A DNA stretch of 64,000 nt, from NCBI GenBank assembly GCA_029961685.1, contig JARWKL010000010.1, forward strand, positions 10,685,931 through 10,749,930, written 5' to 3'. Source of the stretch: Aristolochia californica (lineage: Eukaryota > Streptophyta > Magnoliopsida > Piperales > Aristolochiaceae). Below are positions 37,467 to 48,882 of the stretch, one piece after another; position 1 is the first letter of the stretch; every line of letters begins with the position of its first letter. A model generated the notes under the pieces. That model made no database searches. It saw only the letters and a list, made by a program, of their open reading frames with translations, and was not told the origin of the DNA. The position numbers were made by a program, and so were the translations under genes.

Positions 37467-38798
37467 CTTATTATTAGGGGCTGTACCAGTGGAATTTCCA
37501 GAACATGGATAACAAAACCTTGGAGTTCATTTTTAGTGCGTGAAATAATTTTGAATTTTTTTATGCATACATGAACTCTAAAATTTTCATTTTGTTATGC
37601 CTTATATCTTTTTTGTTTACGAGAAAAATGGGACAGTGAAAACTCAAGTTTGGATCTGAAAACAAATTTGAACATCCAAAATGGAAATGCACAAATGCTA
37701 CGAGAGATAGTTCTAAAAAGTATCTGTGATTTTTAAGGATAGGCAAAATGTGGGTTGTTTGGACCAGGTAAATATCCAGCCACTTGAGAATTTAACATTT
37801 TCTACTCCTTGAAATTTTTGGATCATTAGGTCCACTTGCATCCTCAACAGCTTTCTGGCATGCATATCCACCACACTTAAAGCATGTTAGGATCAGTTAC
37901 AAGTCCCTTTCCTATAAAATTCCACCAAGCTTATTATTAGGGCTGTACTAGTAGAATTTCCAGAACATGGATAACAAAACCATAGAGTTAATTTTCATTT
38001 TTTTATGCCTTTTATCTTTTCTGTTTACCAAAAAAATGGGAGAGTGAAAACTCAAGTTTGGATCTGAAAACAAATTTGAATATCCAAAATGGAAATGCAC
38101 AAAAGCTGAGAGAGATAGTTCCAAAAAGTATCTGTGATTTTTAGGGATAGGCGAAAAACTGGTTGTTTGGCCCAGGTAAATATACAACCACTTGAGGATT
38201 TGAAATTTTCTACTCCTTGAAATTTTTGGATCATAAGGTCAAGTTGCATCCTCAACATCTTTCTGGCATGCATATCCACCACACTTAAAGCATGTTAGGA
38301 TCAGTTACAAGTCCCTTTCCTATAAAATTCCGCCAGGCTTATTATTAGGGGTTGTACTAGTGGAATTTCAAAAACATGGATAACAAAACCTTAGAGTTAA
38401 TTTATAGTGCGTGAAATAACATTGAAATTTATTTTTGCATACATGAAGTCTAAAATTTTCATTTTGTTATGCCTATATCTTTTCGTTTTTCGAAGAAAAT
38501 AGGAGAGTGAAAACTCAAGTTTGGACTGGAAACAAATTTGAACATCCGAATGGAAATGCTCAGATGCTGACAGACATAGTTCCAAAAAGTATTTGTGATT
38601 TTTAGGGAGAGGCAAAAAGTGGGTTGTTTGGCCCAGGTAAATATCCACCCAATTGAGAATTTGATTTTTTCTACTCCTTCAAATTTTTGAATCATTAGGT
38701 CCACTTGCATCCTCAACATGTTTCTGGCATGCATATCCACCACACTTAAAGCATGTTAGGATCAGTTACAAGTCCCTTTCCTATAAAATTCCACCAAG
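37467..38798 (+). repeat. Second copy of the three-monomer block, middle unit shortened to 408 bp
   Basis: Units start at 37467, 37930 and 38338 and correspond to 34306, 34770 and 35234. The middle unit has lost about 55 bp: CATAGAGTTAATTTT (37981-37995) runs directly into CATTTTTTTATGCC. An ATTTT string fits both deletion edges. Because the counterpart at 34770 is full length, this deletion happened after the block was duplicated. Confidence 0.85.
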
Positions 38799-39162
38799 CT
38801 TATTATTAGGGGCTGTACTAGTGGAATTTCTAGAACATGGATAACAAAACCGTGGAGTTCATTTTTAGTGCATGACATAATTTTGAAATATTTTTTGCAT
38901 ATATGAACTCCATAATTTTCATTTTGTTTGCCTTTTATCTGATTTTTTTACGAGATAAATGGGAGTGTGAAAACTCAAGTCTGGATCTAAAAAAAAATTT
39001 GAACATCCATAATGGAAATGCACAAATGCTGAAAGATATAGTTGCAAAAAGTATCTGTGATTTTGAAGGATAGGCAAAAAGTGGGTTGTTTGGCCCTGGT
39101 AAGTATCCAACCACTTGAGAATTTGATTTTTTCTACTCGCTTTCCTATAAAATTCAACGAAG
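38799..39162 (+). repeat. Truncated type W monomer (364 bp), about 98 bp deleted at 39138
   Basis: TTTTTTCTACTC (ending 39138) is joined to GCTTTCCTATAAAATTC. Everything from the second GAAATTTTTGG block to AGTTACAAGTC is gone, including GCATGCAT. The 5' part is type W (CATATATGAACTCC, TTTGTTTGCC, TGATTTTTTTACGAG), as expected after a type V unit. Confidence 0.88.
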
Positions 39163-39649
39163 CTTATTATTAGGGGCTATTCTAGTGGAATTTCCAGAAC
39201 ATGGATAACAAAACCTTGGAGTTCAAAATTTTGAAATTTATTTTTGAAACATGGATACCAGAAAGAATTTTGAAATTTATTTTTGCATACATGAAGTCTA
39301 AAATTTTCATTTTGTTATGCCTTATATCTTTTTTGTTTACGAGAGAAATGGGAGAGTGAAAACTCATGTTTGGATCTGAAAACAAATTTGAACATCCAAA
39401 ATGGAAATGCTCAAATGCTGAGAAAGATAGTTCCAAAGAGTATCTGTGATTTTAAAGGATAGGCAAAAAGTGGGTTGTTTGGCCGTGGTAAATATTCTAC
39501 CACTTGAGAATTTGATTTTTTCTGCTCCTTGAAATTTTTGGATCACTAGGTCCACTTGCATCCTCAACATGTTTCTCGCATGCATATCCACCACACTTAA
39601 AGCATGTTAGGATCATTTACAAATCCTTTTCCCTTAAAATTCCTCAAAG
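39163..39649 (+). repeat. Rearranged monomer (487 bp) with a duplicated 20-bp AT-rich element
   Basis: After CTTGGAGTTCA the expected TTTTTAGTGC section is absent. Instead AATTTTGAAATTTATTTTTG occurs twice (at about 39227-39246 and 39267-39286). Between the copies lie AAACATGGATACC, which repeats the unit's own ATGGATAAC block, and AGAAAG from a CCAGAAAT-type promotor-distal block. The structure reads as a deletion combined with a jump back, a template-switch pattern. The 3' end is type a (GTTTCTCGCATGCAT, GGATCATTTACAAATCC). Confidence 0.83.
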
Positions 39650-40574
39650 CTTATTATTAGGGGTTGTACTAGTGGAATTTCTAGAACATGGATAACAAAA
39701 CCTTAGAGTTCATTTTTTGTGCTTGAACTAATTTTGAAATTTTTTTTGCATACATGAACTCTAAAATTGTCATTTTGTTATGCCTTATATAATTTTTGTT
39801 TACGAGAAAAATGGGAGAGTGAAACTCAAAATTGGATCTAAAAACAAATTTGAACATCCAAAATGGAAATGTACAAATGCTGAGAGAGATAGTTCCAAAA
39901 AGTATAAGTTATTTTCGAGGAAAGGCAAAAAGTGTGTTGTTTGGCCCTTGTAAATATCCAACCACTTCAGAAATTGATTTTTTCTATTCCTTGAAATTTT
40001 TTTATCATTAAGTTCTCTTGTATCCTCAACATGTTTCTGGCATGCATATCCCCCACACTTAAAGCATGTTAGGATCAGTTAAAAGTCCCTTTCCTATAAA
40101 ATTCCACCAAGCTTATTATTATGGGCTGTACTAGTGGAATTTCCATAACATGGATAACAAAACTTTGGACTTCATTTTTTGTGTGTGAAATAATTTTGAA
40201 ATTTTTTTTGCATACTTGACCTCTAAAATTTTCATTTTGTTATGCCTTATATCTGTTTTGTTTACGAGAAAAATTACAGAGTGAAAACTCAAGTTTGGAT
40301 CTGAAAACAAATTTGAACATCCAAAATCGAAATGCACAAATGCTGAGAGAGATAGTTCCAAAATGTATCTGTGATTTTTAAGGACAGGCAAAAAGTGGGT
40401 TGTTTGGCCCTGGTAAATATCCAACCACTTGAGAATTTGATTTTTTCTACTCCTTGAAATTTTTCGATCATTAGGTCCACTTGCATCCTCAACATGTTTC
40501 TGGCATGCATATCCACCACACTCAAAGCATGTTAGAATCAGTTCCAACTCCCTTTCCTATAAAATTCCACCAAG
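39650..40574 (+). repeat. Two full-length monomers
   Basis: Unit 39650 follows a type a end and has type b features at its 5' end (AATTTCTAGAACATGG, CCTTAGAGTTC). Its 3' half carries the TTATTTTCGAGGAAAGG and GAAATTGATTTTTTCTATTCC states that recur at 52.2, 53.2 and 57.2 kb, so it is a mosaic. Unit 40112 is close to the general consensus. No gene is visible. Confidence 0.88.
40112..40574 (+). repeat. Reference monomer (463 bp), used to describe the internal map of the unit
   Basis: This typical unit serves as a map for all the others. Offsets from its first base: CTTATTATTA block at 1; CTAGTGGAAT with a SpeI site (ACTAGT) at about 18-24; ATGGATAACAAAAC at 39; a T-tract of variable length at about 91-98, followed by GCATAC; TTTACGAG at 150; GAGTGAAAACTC at 168; GGATCTGAAAAC at 186; CCAAAATGG-like block at 210 (this unit has CCAAAATCG); CTGAGAGAGATAG at 232; AGGCAAAAAGTGGG at about 275; CCAACCACTTGAG at 310; a GATCATTAGGTCC block at 355; CAACATGTTTCTGG at 379; the GCATGCAT palindrome (SphI/NsiI) at 392; and CCTATAAAATTCCACCAAG closing the unit. 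In a typical unit GGATC recurs at about 186, 354 and 420. A/T tracts of four or more bases occur through most of the unit. Only two CpG positions (in GTGCGTGAA and TTTACGAG) are typical of the family. Confidence 0.9.
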
Positions 40575-41957
40575 CTTATTATTAGGGGCTATACTAGTGG
40601 AATATCCAGAACATGGATAACAAAACCTTGGAGTTCATTTTCAGTGCCAGAAAGAATTTTGAAATTTATTTTTGCATACATGAAGTCTAAAATTTTCATT
40701 TTGTTGTTCCTTATATCTTTTTTGTTTATGAGAAAAAAGGGAGAGTGAAAACTCAAGTTTGGATCTAAAAACAAATTTGAACATCCAAAATGGAAATGCA
40801 CAAATGCTAAGAGAGATAGTTCCAAAAAGTATCTGTGATTTTTAAGGAGAGGCAAAAAGTGGGTTGTTTGGCCCTGGTAAATATCCAACCACTTGAGAAT
40901 TTTGTTTTTTCTACTCCTTGAAATTTTTGGATCATTAGGTCCACTTGCATCCTCAACATGTTTCTCGCATGCATATCCACCACACTTAAAGCATGTTAGG
41001 ATCATTTACAAGTCCTTTTCCGATAAAATTCCACAAAGCTTATTATTAGGGGTTGTACTAGTGGAATTTCTAGAACATGGATAACAAAACCTTAGAGTTC
41101 ATTTTTAGTGTTGGAAATAATTGTGAAATTTTTTTTGCATACATGAAATCTAAAATTTAATTTTGTTATGCCTTATATCTTTTCCGTTGACGAGAAAAAT
41201 GGGCGAGTGAAAAATAATATTTGCTTTAGAAAACAAATTTGAACATCCAAAATGGAAATGCAGAAATGCTGAGAGAGATAGTTCCAAAAAGTATCTGTGA
41301 TTTTTAAGGATACGCCAAAAGTGGGTTGTTTGGCCCTGGTAAATATCCAACCACTTGAGAATTTGATTTTTTCTACTCCTTGAATTTTTTGGATCATTAG
41401 GTCCACTTGCATCCTCAACATGTTTCTGGCAAGCATATCCACGACATTGAAAGCATGTTAGGACGAGTTAGAAGTCCTTTTCCTAAAAAATTCCACCAAG
41501 CTTATTATTAGGGGCTGTACTAGTGGAATTTCAGGAACATGGATCACAAAACCTTGGAGTTCATTTTTAGTGCCAGAAATAATTTAGAAATTTTTTTTTG
41601 CAAAAATGAACTCTAAAATTTTCATTTTGTTATGCCTTATCTTTTTTGTTTACGAGAAAAATGGGAGAGTGAAAACTCAAGTTTGGATCCGAAAAAAAAT
41701 TTGAACATCCAAATTGAAAATAAACAAATGCTGAGAGAGATAGTTCCAAAAAGTATCTGTGATTTTTAAGGATAGGAAAAAGTGGGTTGTTTGGCCCTGG
41801 TAAATATCCAACCACTTGAGAATTTAATTTTTTCTACTCGAAATTTTTGGATCATTAAGGCACTTGCATCCTCAACATGTTTCAGGCATGCATATCCACC
41901 ACACTTAAAGCATGTTAGGATCAGTTCCAAGTCCCTTTCCTATAAAATTCTACCAAG
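40575..41957 (+). repeat. Third copy of the a-b-c trimer (1383 bp)
   Basis: Units 40575, 41039 and 41501 repeat the a, b, c order found at 30139-32918. Type a features are GGAGAGGCAAAAAGTGGG and GTTTCTCGCATGCAT with GATCATTTACAAGTCC. Type b features are AATTTCTAGAACATGG, AAAATTTAATTTT and GACATTGAAAGC with GGACGAGTT. Type c features are GTGCCAGAAATAATTT, GATAGGAAAAAGTGGG and CATTAAGGCACTTGC. It is about 9 kb from the other two copies, with different unit types between. Confidence 0.82.
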
Positions 41958-44900
41958 CTTATAATTAGGGGTTGTACTAGTGGAATTTCAAGAACACGGA
42001 TAACAACACCTTGGTGTTCATTTTTTGTGTGTGAAATAATTTTGAAATTTTTTTTGCATATATGAACTCTAAAATTTTCATTTTGTTATGCCTTATATCT
42101 TTTTTGTTTAAGAGAAAAATGGGAGAGTGAAAACTCAAGTTTGGATCCGAAAACAAATTTGAACATTCAAAATGGAAATACACAAATGCTGAGAGAGATA
42201 GTTCCAAAAATTATCTGTGAATTTTAAGGATAGGCAAAAAGTGGGTTGTTTGGCCTAGGTAAATATCCAACCACTTGAGAATTTTGTTTTTTCTACTCCT
42301 TGAATTTTTTGGATCATTAGGTCCACTTGCATCCTCAACATGTTTCTGGCATGCATATCCACCACACATAAAGCATGTTAGGATCAGTTACAAGTCCCAG
42401 TCCTATACAATACCACCGAGCTTATTCTTAGGGGTTGTACTAGTGGAATTTCCAGAACATGGAGAACAAAACCTTGGAGGTCATTTTTAGTGCTTGAAAT
42501 AATTTGGAAATTTTTTTTGCATACATGAACTCTAAAATTCTCTTTTTGTTAGGCCTTATATCTTTTTTGTTTACGAGAAAAATGGGAGACTGAAAACTCA
42601 AGTTTGGATCTGGAAATAAATTTGAACATCCAAAATGGAAATGCACAAATGCTGAGACAGATAGTGCCAAAAAGTATCTGTGATTTTTAGGGATAGGCAA
42701 AAAGTGGGTTGTTTGGCCCAGGTCAATATCCAACCAGTTGAGAATTTGATTTTTTCTACTCCTTGAAATTTTTGGATCATTAGGTCCACTTGCATGCTCA
42801 ACATATTTCAAGCATGCATACCCACCACACTTAAAGCATGTTAGGATCAGTTACAAGTCCCTTTCCTATTAAATTCCACCAAGCTTATTATTAGGGGTTG
42901 TACTAGTGGAATTTCTAGAACATGCATAACAAAACCTCTGAGTTCACTTTTAGTGCGTGAAATAATTTTGAAATTTGTTTTGCACACATGAACTCTAAAA
43001 TTTTCATTTTGTTATGTCTTATATCTTTTTTGTTTACGAGAAAAAAAATCAAGTTTGTATCTCGAAACAAATTTGAACATCCAAAATGGAAATGCACAAA
43101 TGCTGAGAGAGATAGTTCCAATATGTATATACGATTTTTAAGGATAGGAAAAAAGAGGGTTGTTTGGCCCATGTAAATATCCAACCACTTGAGAATTTGA
43201 TTTTTTCTACTCGAAATTTTAGGATCATTAGGTCCACTTGCATCCTCAACATGTTTCTAGCATGCATATCCACCACACTTAAGGCATGTTAGGATCAGTT
43301 ACAAGTCGATTTACTATAAAATTCCACCAAGCTTATTATTAGGGGCTGTACTAGTGGAATTTCCAGAACATGGATAACAAAACCGAGGAGTTCATTTTTA
43401 GTATGTGAAATAATTTTGAAATTTTTTTTGCATACATGAACTTCAAAATTTTCGTTTTGTTATGCCTTATGTCATTTTTGTTTACGAGAAAAATGGGAGA
43501 GTGAAAACTCAAGTTTGGATCTGAAAAAAAATTTGGACATCCAAAATGGAAATGCACAAATGCAGAGAGCAATAGTTCCAAAAAGTATATGTGATTTTTA
43601 AGGATAGGCAAAAAGTGGGTTGTTTGGCCCAGGTATCCAACCACTTGAGAATTTGACTTTCTCTACTCATTGAAATTTTTGGATCATTAGGTCTACTTGC
43701 ATCCTCAACATGTTTATTCCATGCATATCCACCACACTTAAAGCATTTTAGGATCAGTTCCAAATCATTTTCTATAAAATTTCACCAAGCTTATTATTAG
43801 GGGCTGTACTAGTGGAATTTCCAGAACATGGATAACAAAACCTTGGAGTTCATTTTTAATGCGTGAAATAATTTTGAAATTTTTTTTGCATACATGAACT
43901 CTAATATTTTCATTTTGTTATGCCCTATATCTATTTTGTTTGCGAGAAAAATGGGAGAGTGAAAAATTAAGTTTGGATCTGAAAACTAATTTTAACATCC
44001 AAAAGGGAAATGCACATATGCTGCGAGAGATATTTCCGAAAAGTATCTGTGATTTTTAAGGATAGGCAAAAAGTGGGTTGTTTGGGCCAGGAAAATATCC
44101 AACCACTTGAGAATTTGACATTTTCTGCTCCATGAAATTTTTGAATCATTAGGTGCACTTGCATCCTCAACATGTTTCTGGCATGCATATCCACCACACT
44201 TAAAGCATGTTAGAATCAGTTACAAGTCCCTTTCCTATACAATTCCACCGAGCTTATTATTAGGGGCTGTACTTGTGGAATTTCCAGAACATGGAGAACA
44301 AAACCTTGGAGTTCATTTTTAGTGCTTGAAATAATTTTGAAATATTTTTTGCAAACATGAACATTAAAATTTTCATTTTGTTATGCCTTATATCTTTTTT
44401 GTTTACGAGAAAAATGGGAGAGTGAAAACTCAAGATTTGATATGAAAACAAATTTGAACATCCAAAATCGAAATGCACAAATGTTGAGCGAGATAGTTCC
44501 AAAAAGTATATGTGATTTTTAAGGTTAGGCAAAAAGTAAGTTGTTTGGCCCAGGTAAATATCCAACCACTTGAGAATTTGATATTTTCTACTCCTTGAAA
44601 TTTTTGGATCATTAGGTCCTCTTCCATCCGTAACATGTTTCTGGCATGCATATCAACCACACTTAATGCATGTTAGGATCAGTTACAAGTCCTTTTCCCA
44701 TAAAATTCTACCAAGCATATTGTTAGGAGCTGTACTTGTGGAATTTCCAGAACACGAATAGCAAAACCTTGGAGTTCATTTTTAGTGTGTGAAATTATTT
44801 TAAAATTTGTTTTTGCATACATGAAGTCTAAAATTTTCATTTTGTTATGCGTTATATCTTTTTTGTTTACGAGAAAAATTGGAGAGTGAAAACTCAAGTT

Positions 44901-45177
44901 TGGATCTGAAAACAAATTTGAACATCCAAAATGGAAATGTAGAAATACTGGGAGAGATTTCCAAAAAGTATCTGTGATTTTTAAGGATAAGCAAAACGTG
45001 GGTTGTTTGGCCCTGGTAAATATCCGACCACTTGAGAATACTATTTTTTCTACTCGTTGAAATTTTCTGATCTTTAGGTCTACTTGCATCCTCAACATGT
45101 ATCTCGCATGCATATGCACCACACTTAAAGCATGTTAGGATCAATTACAAGTCCTTTTCCTATAAAATTCCACTAAG
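41958..45177 (+). repeat. Seven monomers, mosaic of types found elsewhere (one shortened to 448 bp)
   Basis: Units start at 41958, 42421, 42884, 43332, 43790, 44253 and 44716. The 5' half of 41958 is type B of the 45-48.9 kb dimer, while its 3' half (AAAAATTATCTGTGAATTTT, GGCCTAGG, CACACATAAAGC) matches units at 58.6-61.3 kb. Unit 42421 matches 61799. Unit 42884 is 448 bp because GAGAAAAAAAATC replaces the GGGAGAGTGAAAACTC section. Unit 43332 lacks six bases in CCCAGGTATCCAACC. Unit 43790 has the CTGCGAGAGATA, CCGAAAAG and AGGAAAATATCC haplotype of 57.6-61 kb. No gene is visible. Confidence 0.87.
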
Positions 45178-48100
45178 CTTATAATTAGGGGTTGTACTAG
45201 TGGAATTTCTAGAACACGGATAGCAAAACCTTGGAGTTCATTTTTCGTGTGTGAAAATATTTTGAAATTTTTTTTGCATCCATGAACTCTTAAATTTTCA
45301 TTTTGTTTTGCCTTATATATTTTTTGTTTACGAGAAAAATGGGAGAGTGAAAACTCAAGTTTGGATATGAAAACAAATTTGAACATCCAAAATGGAAATG
45401 CACATACGCTGAGCGAGATAGGTCCAAAAAGTATCTGTGATTTTTAAGGATAGGCAGAAAGTGGGTTGTTTGGTCCAGGTAAATATCCAACCACTTGAGA
45501 ATTTGATTTTTTCTCCTCGTTGAAATTTTTGGATCATTAGGTCCACTTGCATCCTCAACATGTTTCTGGCATGCTTATCCACCACACTTAAAGCATGTTA
45601 AGATCAGTCACAAGTCCTTTTCCTAAAAAATTCCACTAAGCTTATAATTAGGGGTTGTACTAGTGGAATTTCCAGAACACGGATAACAAAACCTTGGAGT
45701 TCATTTTTTGTGTGTGAAATAATTTTGAAATTTTTTTTTGCATATATGAACTCTAAAATTTTCATTTTGTTATGCCTTATATCTTTTTTGTTTAAGAGAA
45801 AAATGGGAGAGTGAAAACTCAAGTTTGGATCCGAAAACAAATTTGAACATTCAAAACGGAAATGCACAAATGTTGAGAGAGATAGTTCCAAAAAGTATCT
45901 ATGATTTTTAAGGATAGGCAAAAAGTGGGATGTTTGGCCCTAGTAAATATCCAACTACTTGAGAATTATATTTTTTCTACTCGTTCAAATTTTTGGATCA
46001 TTAGGTCCAGTTGCATCCTCAACATGTTTCTGGCTTGCATATCCACCACACTTAAAGCATGTTAGGATCAGTTACAAGTCCCTTTCCTATAAAATTCCAC
46101 CAAGCTTATTATTAGGGGCTGTACTAGTGGAATTTCCAGAACATGGATAACAAAACCTTGGAGTTCATTTTTAGTGCGTGAAAATATTTTGAAATTTTTT
46201 TTGCATCCATGAGCTCTAAAATTTTCATTTTGTTTTGCCTTATATCTTTTTTGTTTACGAGAAAAATGGGAGAGTGAAAACTCAAGTTTGGATATGAAAA
46301 CAAATTTGAACATCCAAAATGGAAATGCACATATGCTGAGCGAGATAGTTCCAAAAAGTATCTGTGATTTTTAAGGATAGGCAAAAAGTGGGTTGTTTCG
46401 TCCAGGTAAATATCCAACCACTTGAGAATTTGATTTTTTCTACTCGTTGAAATTTTTGGATCATTAGGTCCACTTGCATCCTCAACATGTTTCTGGCATG
46501 CTTATCCACCACACTTAAAGCATGTTAGGATCAGTTACAAGTCCTTTTCCTATAAAATTCCACTAAGCTTATAATTAGGGGTTGTACTAGTGGAATTTCA
46601 AGAACACGGATAACAACACCTTGGAGTTCATTTTTTGTGTGTGAAATAATTTTGAAATTTTTTTTTGCATATATGAACTCTAAAATTTTTCATTTTCTTC
46701 TGCCTCTATCTTTTTTGTTTAAGAGAAAAATGGGAGAGTGAAAACTCAAGTTTGGATCCGAAAACAAATTTGAACATTCAAAATGGAAATACACAAATGC
46801 TGAGAGAGATAGTTCCAAAAAGTATCAGTGATTTTTAAGGATAGGCAAAAAGTGTGATGTTTGGCCCTAGTAAATATCCAACTACTTAAGAATTTGATTT
46901 TTTCTACGCGTTGAAATTTTTTGACCATTAGGTCCAGTTGCATCCTCAACATGTTTCTGGCTTGCATATCCACCACACTCTAAAGCATGTTAGCATCAGT
47001 TACAAGTCCCTTTCCTATAAAATTCCACGAAGCTTAGTATTAGGGGTTGTACTAGTGGAATTTCCAGAACATGGATAACAAAACCTTGGAGTTCATTTTT
47101 AGTGCATGAAAATATTTTGAAATTTTTTTTGCATATATGAACACTAAAATTTTCATTTTGTTATGCCTTATATCTTTTTTGTTTAAGAGAAAAATGGGAG
47201 AGTGAAAACTCAAGTTTGGATACGAGAAAAAATTTGAACATTCAAAATGGAAATGCACAAATGCTGAGAGAGATAGTTCCAAAAAGTATCTGTGATTTTT
47301 CAGGATCGGCAAAAAGTGGGATGTTTGGCTCAAGTAAATATCCAACCACTTGAGAATTTGATTTTTTCTACTCGTTGAAATTTTTTGATCATTAGGTCCA
47401 CTTGCATCCTCAACATGTTTTTGGCTTGCATATCCACCACACTTAAAGCAAGTTAGGATTAGTTACAAGTCCCTTTCCTATAAAATTCCACCAAGCTTAT
47501 TATTAGGGGTTGTACTAGTAGAATTTCCAGAACAAGGATAACAAAACCTTGGAGTTCATTTTTAGTGCTAGAAATAATTTTAAATTTTTTTTTGCATACA
47601 TGAACTCTTCAATTTTCATTTTGTTATGCTTTATATCTTTTTTGTTTACGGGAAAAATGGGAGAGTGAAAACTCAAGTTTGGATCTGAAAACAAATTTGA
47701 ACATCCAAAATGGAAATGCACAAATGCTGACAGAGATAGTTCCAAAAAGTATCTGTGATTGTTAAGGATAGGCAAAAAGTGAGTTGTTTGGTCAAGGTAA
47801 ATATCCAACCACTTGAGAATTTGATTTTTTCTACTCATTGAAATTTATGGATCATTAGGTCCACTTGCATCCTCAACATGTTTCTGGCATGCATAACCAC
47901 CACACTTAAAGCATGTTAGGATCAGTTACAAGTCCTTTTCCTATAAAATTCCACTAAGCTTATAATTTGGGGTTGTACAAGTGGAATTTCCAGAACACGG
48001 ATAAGAAAACCTTGGAGTTCATTTTGAGTGTGTGAAATAATTATGAAATTTTTTTGCATACATGAACTCTAAAATTTTCATTTGGTTATGCCTTATATCT

Positions 48101-48882
48101 TTTTTGTTTACGAGAAAAATGGGTGAGTGAAAACTCAAGTTTGGATATGAAAAAAAGTTTTAACATCCAAAATGGAAATACTCAAATGCTGAGCGAGATA
48201 GTTCCAAAAAGTATCTGTGATTTTTAAGGATAGGCAAAAAGTGGGTTGTTTGGTCCAGGTAAATATCCAACCACTTGAGAATTTGATTTTTTCTTGTCAC
48301 TGAATTTTTTGGATCATTAGGTCCACTTGCATCTGTAACAAGTTTCTGGCATGCATATCCACCACACTTAAAGCATGTTAGGATCAGTTACAAGTCCCTT
48401 TCCTATAAAATTCCACCAAGCTTATTATTAGGGGTTGTACTAGTGGAATTTCCAGAACATGGATAACAAAACTTTGGAGTTCATTTTTAGTGTGTGTAAT
48501 AATTTTGAAATTTTTTTTGCATACATGAACTCTAAAATATTCATTTTGTTATGCCTTATATCTTTTTTGTTTAAGAGAAAAATGGGAGAGTGAAAATTCA
48601 AGTTTGGATCCGAAAACAAATTTGAACATTCAAAATGGAAATGCACAAATGCTGAGAGAGATAGTTTCAAAAAGTATCTGTGATTTTTAAGGATAGGCAA
48701 AAAGTGGGTTGTTTGGCCCTAGTAAATATCCAACCACTTGAGTATTTAATTTTTTCTACTCGTTGAAATTTTTTGATCATAAGGTCCACTTGCATCCTCA
48801 ACATGTTTCCGGCACGCATATGCACCACACTTAAAGCATGTTAGGATCAGTTACAAGTCCCTTTCCTATAAATTCCACAGAG
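45178..48882 (+). repeat. Dimeric higher-order repeat A-B, about 926 bp, four periods
   Basis: Period lengths are 927 (45178), 928 (46105), 926 (47033) and 924 (47959). Type A units (45178, 46105, 47959) share GGATATGAAAA, GAGCGAGATAG, and TGG/TCGTCCAGGTAAAT. Units 45178 and 46105 add GTGAAAATATTTTG, TTGCATCCATGA, TTTTGCC and GCATGCTTATCC. Type B units (45641, 46568, 48421) share TTTAAGAGAAAAATGGG, GGATCCGAAAAC, GAACATTCAAAA and GGCCCTAGTAAAT. Units 45641 and 46568 add GAACACGGATAAC, TTTTTTGTGTGTG, CATATATGAAC, CAACTACTT and TCCAGTTGC. The third period is disturbed: 47033 is an A/B hybrid and 47496 is close to the general consensus. Confidence 0.87.
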
